Positions 55,471 to 64,000 of a stretch of 64,000 bases of DNA are shown here, in pieces; the first letter of the stretch is position 1; the number at the start of each line of letters is the position of its first letter. The stretch spans positions 42,187,229 through 42,251,228 of the forward strand of contig CM055102.1 in NCBI GenBank assembly GCA_029204225.1, read 5' to 3'. The position numbers and the translations under genes are program-made. Under the pieces are notes generated by a model, which saw nothing but the letters and a program-made list of their open reading frames with translations, ran no database searches and was not told where the DNA came from. This stretch comes from Diphasiastrum complanatum (Eukaryota > Streptophyta > Lycopodiopsida > Lycopodiales > Lycopodiaceae).

Positions 55471-55993
55471 AAACCAGAGTAACAATCAGTCTTGATGGTG
55501 CAAATTACAGAATCTGGAAATTCAAAATCAAAACACTCCTTAAGGGCGAAGGCATCTGGTCGGTGACCGAGCTCTTAGAGGTGTAGCCTCCAAAGGAGAC
55601 CCGAGGAGAGCTGAATGGATCAGAGAGGATGAGCGCGCAATGACGATCATCATTTTGTCCATAAATGATCTACTCATGCAGATTGAAGACTGTGAAAGCA
55701 GCCATGCAGCGTGGGAAAGATTAAAGTAGAAGTATGAAGTGAGGACTGCAGCTTCAGTCATGCACCTTCACAATCAACTACAATCCATACGGTGGGATGG
55801 AAATCAGTTAGATCAACACGTTGAGAAGATCAGAATGATCTACGCTCAACTCGTTGCATCAGGACATGAGCACCAGGTCCCAGCACCACAACAGCTGATG
55901 TACTTCATGAAATCTCTATCGATGTCCTATCAGCAGCTGAGAATGCTCATACTGAGTCTACCAGATATGACATTTGACAAAGCAGTTTGGTGA
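55471..55993 (+). pseudogene. Copia gag (UBN2-like), element E
   Basis: The frame VTISLDGANYRIWKFKIKTLL, then AWERLK, a TAG near 55727, VMHLHNQLQSIRWDG and LPDMTFDKAVW is a copia capsid protein of the UBN2 type. One frameshift near 55580 and one stop. It breaks off at 55991, where pol sequence of a different copia begins. Confidence 0.7.
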
Positions 55994-57880
55994 GAATAGC
56001 AAAGGTTATAGAGTCTTCAATCCCATCACTAGCAAGGTGATAGTGAGTAGGGATGTTATTTTTTATGAAGGACATGCTTGTGATTTGGATGATAATGCTA
56101 CTAATCATCTTGATGCCAAGGATCATGCTAGGATGGAATAGGAGCTTCCAAGTGAAAAAGAACTTGAGGATCCACCTCAAGATGCAAGAACTCCAAGAAC
56201 TTCAAGAAGATCTACAAGGGCAAGATCCGAGCCATTGAGGCTCACCTATGATGGTCAAGGTGATCAAAGGGAAGGCTCATCATCTTTCACATCTTACACC
56301 TTTCTTACTTCAATGTTAGATGAGCCAATACGCTATGAAGATGCTTGTAAGTCTAAAAGTTGGATGGATGCTATGCAAGTAGAGTATGATGCTCTTATTG
56401 AGAATCATACTTGGGATCTTGTGGATCTTCCTCAAGGGAAGAAACCTCTTGATTGCAAGTGGGTGTTTAGATTGAAGTATAATCAAGATGGATCAATAAG
56501 CAAGCATAAAGCTAGGCTTGTTGCCAAAGGTTCTTTACAAACCAAAGGCATTGATTATGATGAGACTTTTGCTCCTGTGGCTAAGCTTGTTACTATCAGG
56601 TTGATCATTAGTCTTGCTACAACGTTCAATTGGGAGCTATTCCAACTTGACTTCACAAATGCATTCCTCAATGGTTATTTGGAGGAAGAGATCTACATGA
56701 GGCAACCCGAGGGCTTCATCAAGGCAAAGCATGAAGGAAAGGTGTGTTTTTTGAAGAAGAGCCTTTATGGGCTCAAGCAAGCACCCTAGAGCATGGTACT
56801 CTAGGCTAAACTCTTTTCTCATTTCCATCAATTTTGTAATGAGTGCCTATGATCCATCATTGTATATAAGTTTTCATGATGGCATGATCATTATTCTTGT
56901 TTTGTATGTAGATGACATTAGCTTGAGTGGTAATGATCTAGATGGAATTAGAGATGTAGAAATTGCTTTAGCAAAAGAGTTTAAGATGGTAGATCTCGGC
57001 CTATTGAGCTTCATTCTTGGAATAGAGGTTATTAGAGGATGTGATTTTAGCTTCATTTGTCAATCTAAATATGCTACATCCATCCTAGATAGATTTGGAA
57101 TGAAGAATTGTAAAGGCATTGAGACACCAATGGAGCAACATGTAAAAGCATCTATTGGTTGTGATGAAGCATCCTTTGAGGACATCACATTATATAAAAG
57201 GCTTATTGGCTCCTTGATCTATTTAACTATAACTAGACCTGATCTTAGTTATAGTGTTTGAAAGTTAAGCCAATTCATACAAAGTCCTCTAGTTTCACAT
57301 TGGAAGATGGCCAAAAGAGTTCTTAGATACATTTCATTCACTAAGAATTTTGGTATTTTGTATAGAGGAACTAATCTTGGCTTAAGAGCCTATAGTGACT
57401 CGGATTTTTCAGGTGACAAAGTGGATAGAAGATCAATAAGTGCCTTTTCCACCTTTCTATGTGATGGACTAGTATCATGGCTTTCCAAAAAGCAAGATAC
57501 CATCTCCCTATCTTCCACAGAATCCGAATACAAGGCCTTGACATCAACATGCAAGGAGGTCTTGTGGCTCAAAAGGCTATTGGTAGAGCTTCATGTCATG
57601 GAGGAGGATATCCCTATCATCTATTGTGACAACCAATCAGCCCAATCACTTGCAACTAATCCTACATTCCATGCAAGGAGCAAACACATCGAAATTGCTC
57701 ATCATTTCGTGAGGAAAAAAGTGCAAGCTAAAGAGATCAAGCTCCAACACGTGCCATCATCAAGTTGCTTGGCTGATTTGTTTACTAAACCTTTACCTAA
57801 AGATTCATTTGTCAAGCTTAGATCTTCAATTGGAGTTATCGATGAAAGCATTGTGATCTCCAAGGCTAGATTTGAGGAGG
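55994..57880 (+). pseudogene. Copia RT-RNase H of element E, near-intact but broken
   Basis: Starts downstream of the integrase core with GYRVFNPITSKVIVSRDVIF. RT follows: CKWVFRLKYNQDGSISKHK, LDFTNAFLNGYLEEE, LYVDDISLSGNDLDG, TRPDLSYSV. RNase H: DFSGDKVDRRSISAF, SSTESEYKALTSTCKE, CDNQSAQSLATN, DLFTKPLPKDSF. Damage is light: a TAG near 56141, a one-base insertion at about 56786 (an extra C in the QAPRAWY segment) and TGA 57259-57261. Integrase and protease are missing. The 3' LTR following it (TGTGAAAATTTG) does not match the 5' LTR family (TGTTGGATTTTG), so the gag and pol halves come from different elements. Confidence 0.8.
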
Positions 57881-58480
57881 AGTGTGAAAATTTGCCTACA
57901 TTGGCAAATCTAGCCATGTAGAATATTGTACATTTTGTCAATATTGTTTGTTGGTTACTTGAATGGCCAAAGTGCCATTTGTACATACACACCTAAAGTA
58001 GGTTACCACGAGTCAAGAGGAGTGGTTGTGTCTATTTGGTAGTGATTCCTACTTTGTAGGATCTAGACCATGATTTATGATGAGATTTGTACCTACCATG
58101 CACCTACCATGCATGACTCTTGGATCTAGGCTAGGGTTTTCACATTAGGGCAAGAAAGTGGAGTCTACTTCCTTATTACATGCTGGATTTTCACCTAACT
58201 TTGCAAAGGAAGTGTGTTTTACTATGTATTCCCATTCTCCATAGTGAGAAGATAGAAAATTTTTGGAGCCTCAAGGAGAAACTCGAGTTTCCTCTCATTG
58301 TATGGTGATTACTCTTGATTTCCAATGAAACCCAGCTTTGGCACTTTGTAAACATTGTCTACAGGCCGTACTACAGCGTTATTTCCACACGTGTGGAGTT
58401 GGATTATACTATTTGATCAATGCTTTGATTGTCTCTACTTGTTTCCTATCAAGCTGCTAAACTAGATCTTGTTTTCTGAT
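57881..58480 (+). repeat. 3' LTR following element E pol
   Basis: The polypurine tract GAGGAGGAG precedes TGTGAAAATTTGCC at 57881. It overlaps the last codons of pol, which end at 57921, as in element C. The right end is not fixed. Confidence 0.5.
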
Positions 58481-60165
58481 GACTAGTTTCTGATAGATTG
58501 TTTAACAAGCATACAATCACCTTGTGGATCATTCAAAGATCCATTTGTGGTCCTTAGTACTGTACTTTTCACAACTAGTTCTCTCAACACTTGAGATTCT
58601 TGAACAAAAGATGGATTTTTTTCAAACACGTGAAAATCAAACTTAATCACTTCTTTTGGACTCACTCTTGAGCCATAATCTCACTCTTGAGATTTAGAAT
58701 GAATTTAATTTGATTTGACAACAAACTATAACACCAATTTTCACAAAACATAGGATCTACACTAGATCACTCAAACTTGACATGTACATTTGATTCAAAC
58801 ACATAAAATTAAGATCCAATCACCCCTTTTGGAATCCCCAAAGAATCTCACTCTTGAGGTTTGAAATGGATTTGTAATAGTTTGATAACAACCTATGTCA
58901 AGAATTTTTCACAAAGCTTAAAAATTAGACATCTAGAGATTCACAAAGATCTGAACCATGCATGAATACTCAAATATGGACTCCTCCTCATTCTAGACAT
59001 CCAATGGGATCACAACTTGACCCTCACACTCTCACAAAGAAAGTTGAATAGAACTAATTTGAGTTTCATACATACTATGTCAATTTTTGCTCAATAAATT
59101 GAATTCATTCACCCCTATTGGATTCCACCAATGACTCTACCTCTTAAGAGTTGGAATGAAATTAAAAATCAAAATTAGTGATTCTTCTCACTAAGATATT
59201 GTGCTTCAAAGAGCTAATGCCACTTAGAAAGATTTGATCACCTAGGAGAAGACAAACTCTCCACCAATACGAACACAAAATGAGCTTCTAGATCTTGCCC
59301 TCTACAAAGGAAGGAATTCTTAGAAAATTGGATCTCTCTCTATACATTTTTTGCCTCCAAAACCAAGATTGGTGTTGCTTAATGATTATGGCCAAATGTG
59401 GCTCTATATATACAAAAAGTGGGAGCTCGTGGTACTGATCATCCCTCTAATCTCACATGTGCGAGGGTGCTTTGTCATGTGATGATTCATCATGCAAAAT
59501 TGACACTTGGACAAAACCTTCTATTTTGAGCACTTTTGGTCCATTTTTCTACTATATAGAGAACCAGTGAAAACTCTTCTAGAAGTGCAAATTCAACTTT
59601 CTCAGCCTATTCCACACGTGTGAGAAGACCTCTACACATGGGATTTGACACCTAATCTCATGATGTGGCTTCATGCAATCTCTAGATCGATGCTATGTGG
59701 CATATGGCTAAAAAACATGATTTGGGCCTTTTTAGCCAATAGAACTTGACTTAAACTATATGTACAAGCTATATGATTGTACTACATGAAAAGTACATTT
59801 GTTTCACACATGTGAACAGGCTCCACACATGTGTAATCATCCTATATACATAGATTTGGCCTTGACCAAGCATAATTTTTGCATTTTCCATAGGTTCCAC
59901 CTCTAAATCCTATTGGACCTCAAAAGTATTACACTTGTCTACACTCTAATTGGCATGAGTTTAGCCTCTTACTCTATTTTGGCTAAATAGTGGCATTACA
60001 AGTGGAAATGGATAATTTGCCATCTATGCCAAATTTGGTCCTATCAACATCCTACACCTAGATGCTTGATATAAAAAACATAAGACCCCTATATCTAACA
60101 TAGATCGAGATTTCTAACTTTCATCGGATCTAGTGTATTTGAGATTACAGACTCGGGCCAACCGG
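58481..60165. other. AT-rich non-coding stretch with loose ~150-200 base repeats
   Basis: No supported gene. Degenerate units with CTCACTCTTGAG and AATCACCCCTTTTGGA-like phrases recur near 58650, 58820, 58990 and 59110. Near-palindromes of the CACACGTGTG type occur at 58387, 59613, 59805 and 59824. Confidence 0.45.
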
Positions 60166-60970
60166 TTCTCCCAATGGTAATTCCAATCATGGCCAATGTC
60201 GGGAATGCCCTGGCTCACAAGTAAGGTTTGCCTAAGATAAAGTTAACAAAGTTTAACGGCCAAGGTGACTCTAACAGGTTTCTCCAGATGTACGTAGAAG
60301 CTTTCAAAACTTCTTGTAAAATGAATGACAACCAATTAATGAGAAAAAATTTCAACTTATGCATCACTAACTCTGCCAGTGATTGGTATTTCAACCTAGA
60401 GGCCGCCGAAAAAGAAGATTGGGCCACATTATAAAGAGAATTCATCTTGTGCTTCAAGACCACTAGATTTATAGAAGATCCCCTCTTACAACTCGAGTGC
60501 GTGTTAAGAGCCGTGAGTCTGTAAGAGACTATATTGAAAGAGTCAAGAAGTTAAAGGATTAATGTGCCCATGCTAGTGTGATCTCATGGTTTATGGCAGG
60601 GTTGCCAAAAAGCATTCGATGCCATATGAGATGCAGAAGCAAATATGAGATGTTTATTGAAGCATGTGTCGACACCACATATGAGAGGTGGATGAGAGCT
60701 TGGGAAGTAGTTTAGATAGCTCTACCGATAGATCCAAAGGGCACCGTCGAGGTAAGGGAAAGGGAAAGATAGAAAAATTTAGTTCCGCGTCTACCTCTAC
60801 AACTTCTGCTGACACCTTTGCTAAAGCATTGGAAAACTTGTAAATCCAACAAAACAATCAGATGTGAAAGTTCACCACTAAGCTCCTTGGAGTTGTGGAC
60901 CAGAAGTTTAAGGGTGCACAACAAGTACCCATAGTACCACAACCACCAACCTATCCACGAAGAGAGGCCA
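60166..60970 (+). pseudogene. Ty3/gypsy gag fragment
   Basis: PKIKLTKFNGQGDSNRFLQM and ASDWYFNLEAAEKEDWATL are a retrotransposon gag core. Stops near 60222 and 60432 and a frameshift near 60500. It is related to the gag at 62823. No zinc knuckle or pol follows before the LTR at about 61173. Confidence 0.72.
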
Positions 60971-61172
60971 CTTGGTGTCTGTGGAAATCTGCAAAACTGG
61001 ACCAAGAATGGATCCTAAAATGATCCACAATAGTGATTGGATGTTAGATACAATTGATCTAACAATCTACACAAGATTAGTTCAATTTAGATCAATTCTA
61101 CATGAGAAAATCTAACAAGAACAATCATTAATGAAGGAAAATTTTACTTCCTGGTTTCACATGTGTGAAAAC

Positions 61173-61973
61173 TGTTAGCAACTGTGCTAACACAGAGAAA
61201 ATAAAAAAGAAAGAAATAAAACTCCGTGGCATGTGTTTTCTAAGTCCACCTATGAGTATCTGTCAATAAACTTCAACCATGGCATGCGTTTTTGTAAGTC
61301 CATGAGTAGAAGCTTAAATAATAATAAAATAGCTTAAACTTAGATTTAGAACTTAGACTTAGAAAACTTAAGATCAGAAATATTTTATCTTAAGTTTTCC
61401 TAAGTTAAGAAACTTTGAAGTTCTAAATCCTAAGTTAGAAGTTCTAGAAAGGCTAGAAACAAATTAGTCCCATAAGTTAGTAGACACTTATGGAAGACCC
61501 TCATTGCCATAAAAGGAGAGATATTTGCATTGTAAACAACACTTTGTGATTAAGGCAAAATCACTATTGTGATTATCTTGCATTTCATTGTGTTCCCATT
61601 GGAAGGTGCATAGCTTGAGGGAAGGTGCTCGGGCCTCCTCTTGTCTCCTTTCATTGGCCTTTAATTGTGGCATGGTTTTAATTGTTTTTTGCTTAGTTTA
61701 GCTGCAATTCTTATTATCTCCCTTTTACATAAAATTTAGCAATCTTGCTAGTTGGGTTTGCCTTAGCAAGGAATTTTATTGTTGTTATTAATTAGCTTTA
61801 TTTCCATTTCGAGCACTAGTTGGGTAAGCCTTAGTGCTCTCATTCCTGTTGATTCTTTCCGTATTTCCGTTGAAGCTTGTTGTAGAGATTTAAAAAGAGG
61901 ATGAATCTCTACATCCCTATACTACACCCGTAAGTAGATCTAGCCACCGCACACGCAAGAAATACTTCCAACA
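61173..61973 (+). repeat. Candidate 5' LTR of gypsy element
   Basis: TGTTAGCAACTG at 61173 to CTTCCAACA at 61973 gives TG...CA ends with TGTT/AACA inverted tips, about 800 bp, directly followed by a primer-site-like sequence. The 3' LTR is outside the window, so this cannot be confirmed by comparison. Confidence 0.5.
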
Positions 61974-61990
61974 TTGGCGTTGTTTCGGCT
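61974..61990 (+). promoter_or_regulatory. Possible gypsy primer binding site
   Basis: TTGGCGTTGTTTCGGC right after the candidate LTR resembles the TTGGCGCCGTTGCCGG sites of plant gypsy elements, with three to four changes. Confidence 0.45.
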
Positions 61991-62822
61991 TTTTAAGTAT
62001 TTTTTACCTAGCTTGTTTTTTTTTTTTTTTTTCTTGCTTCTGTGTTATATGTTTACTTGTTTGCTGCCTCTATCTACCAAAAATAGCACGCGTCATCTCT
62101 CCGGGTCCTACACGAGCTGTGGAGCAACTTCTCAAACTGGGGAGAAGCAACAAAAGAGTCAACTTGGGCATTTTCTTCAAAAGAAGTGACCCAAGTGACC
62201 TTTTTCAAAACCAAACAGGTATATCAGAATTCGTCAGCCTGTCTGCTGCCCTAACAGACCCTGATCTTTCATTTTATCACCTCCACGAATTCTGACCATA
62301 GTTAGATTCTGAGAAAATAGGCTGATCTACTGTCAAAATCCCTTATTTCTCACCCAAATCTTTGTCCTAGAATTCGCCGGCTTCACTAAGGCTAAATCTC
62401 ATCAAGATCAGTCCTCCAGCAGTCCCGCAAATTCTATCTCGGAGATTTTGTCTGTTTATTGTCAAAAAATCACAATTTTCTCATATTCCCTATCTGTCAG
62501 TCAAACCTCTCTGTTAGAATTCGCCATCAAGCCTCAGAATTCGTTCTCAAAGAGTACAATTTCCCTGTCCTACCCACGAATTCTGAAACTACAATTTTTT
62601 TCCAAAAAATCTAAAAAAATCACTATTATGACATTCAGATATTCCTATCAAAATTTGTGAGTATTACAATACGATTTATCTGCCTCTCCACGATTTCTCA
62701 GCCTGTCCGCAAATTCTATCACGACCAGAAAGACTAGTTCTTTTGTCCTACATTATCAATTCTGCAAGCAAACAGCCCTTTCGCCAAGTACAGTACTGAC
62801 CTGCTCATCTGTATTCTGCATC
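61991..62822 (+). other. Gypsy leader, non-coding
   Basis: About 830 bases without a coding frame between the primer site and gag. A recurring phrase (C)GAATTC(T)G occurs at least six times (about 62227-62580). Confidence 0.45.
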
Positions 62823-63655
62823 ATGTCTCGTGACTGTGTTGAATCTTCTAATCCGACTCCTCCACGACTAGAACAAAGAATTCCACATATTGATGCACCA
62901 AAGTATGATGGCGAATCTGACCCAGTCCGATTTCTCCAAGACTTTGATAATCATGCCATTTTTATGGAGATACCTCTGAAATTGAAAAGCTTTGCCTATT
63001 TCCCATGGTACTCTATAGCACCGCCAAAGAGTGGTATTTGAATCTCGAAGCTCCTAATCTTGCTTCTTGGACCACCCTCAAGGACGCTCTCATCAATCGT
63101 TTCAAACCATCCAAACTGACTCAGAGCCTGTTCCTTCAAATTACTCCTATCAAGATGCGTCGCGAAGAGTCTGTCCGAAACTACATTGAGCGTTTCAAAC
63201 GTCTCAAAGTAGAATGTGTTGATGAAAATATCACCGAACGAATGGCCATAAAACTATTCTTAGTTGGATTGCCTAAAATCATCCACCGTGAACTCAAACC
63301 AGTTGACCTTTATGATCAACTTAAAGATGTGATGACCAATGCTATCTGTGAAGGAGACGAAGATTTCAACGATGACTTTGACCATCGTAAAAAGAAATCT
63401 AAAAATCCGGACCGTCCTAATCACCTAAAGTCTGATAATATTGCTCAGTCTTCTAAACTTCTACATTAAATGGAAACCTGGCAAAAAGCTCAACAATCTC
63501 ATATGGATAAACTCACTGCCGATTTTCAAACCACCATGAAATAGATTGCTGAGAAATCCTTTCTAGCAAGGGAAAATGTCTGGTGTCCAACCTGCTCATA
63601 GCATCACACTGCTAATAAATGCCCTCAACTGCAAAATCAGGAGTCAGCAGATTGA
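62823..63655 (+). pseudogene. Ty3/gypsy gag with broken zinc knuckle
   Basis: Starts MSRDCVESSNPTPPRLEQ at ATG 62823. The capsid core (IDAPKYDGESDPVRFLQDFD, then WYLNLEAPNLASW, RREESVRNYIERFKRL) spans two frames with one slip near 63010. A CCHC knuckle near 63579-63620 reads CPTC then HHTANKCP, with a TAG inside it. Stops at 63467, 63542 and in the knuckle. Confidence 0.75.
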
Positions 63656-63840
63656 GCATAGATCATAGGTTGATCAAGATTTCATGACTCTATGTGTTGA
63701 TTTGCTTGGTATAAGTGCTAGAAGATAATTGATTAGTTTCATATCTTTGTGATTTCCTATTGAAAACATTTGTTGTTTTTCAAAGGAGTAATTTTTACAT
63801 TGAAACTGGTTGAAAGAGAGGATCAGGTCATTGCTACATG

Positions 63841-64000
63841 GCTACATCAAGTGGAGTCATGTTAGAAGCCAATGATATGCTTACCTCAAGTAACTATTCA
63901 TTGTGGAATCTAAGGATGGAGTCTCTTCTTGAGATAAATGATGCTTTGGATATTGTTGTAGGTTTGGAGGAGAGACTAGCAATATAACAAGATCAAGTGA
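63841..64000 (+). pseudogene. Start of a copia gag, cut by the window edge
   Basis: From ATG 63841 the frame MATSSGVMLEANDML, TSSNYSLWNLRMESLLEIND fits the N-terminus of copia gag (NYSLWxxRME block). A TAA at about 63985 interrupts it, and the rest is outside the window. Confidence 0.6.

Overview
This is a nuclear stretch of a land plant. The evidence is an intact, spliced cellulose synthase-like D (CSLD) gene, plant-type Ty1/copia and Ty3/gypsy retrotransposons with initiator-Met tRNA primer sites, L1-type LINEs, and degenerate TTTAGGG-type telomere-like arrays. The AT-rich, heavily nested repeat content suggests a large genome. A fern or lycophyte would fit, but the sequence alone does not settle the species.

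Layout. (1) 1-6.7 kb: two L1-type LINEs in the same orientation, the first with both ORFs open, separated and flanked by (CT)n. (2) 6.7-14.7 kb: the 5' end of an LTR element, a minus-strand copia element with a 399-bp TRIM inserted in its RNase H region, a minus-strand gypsy chromovirus remnant and a third LINE remnant. The TRIM carries a tRNA-like sequence in each LTR. (3) 15.2-16.2 kb: a unit bounded by a perfect 23-bp inverted repeat. (4) 18.5-19.7 kb: a decayed coiled-coil gene followed by a truncated histone H3-like ORF. (5) 20.0-27.4 kb: telomere-like heptamer arrays in opposite orientations interleaved with copia pieces, then a compound microsatellite with a LINE 3' end. (6) 27.5-29.8 kb: minus-strand copia. 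(7) 29.8-39.6 kb: the least familiar part, four decayed, intron-bearing genes in +,-,+,- order. The second gene has a nearly complete histone H3 fold, a basic/proline-rich linker and, after one in-frame TAG, a Ulp1/C48-like cysteine protease. The fourth looks like a mobile-element protein with GDLK, HPCxYC and QGMEKSH blocks. Thirteen copies of a ~19-bp motif (consensus near GATATCGGATCARCGCGC) are scattered over 32.7-36.7 kb. (8) 40.9-42.2 kb: gypsy remnant. (9) 43.2-48.2 kb: CSLD gene, minus strand, three coding exons, 1139 codons. (10) 49-64 kb: copia and gypsy remnants, including a chimeric copia and the start of another copia gag at the window edge.

The only apparently functional host gene is CSLD. 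LINE-1 is the only element here with undamaged long ORFs. The 30-39 kb block is the best candidate for an undescribed system: possibly a large DNA transposon that carries a histone-H3/SUMO-protease-like fusion gene. Gene boundaries there come from reading frames and splice sites found by eye, and no database search was possible.
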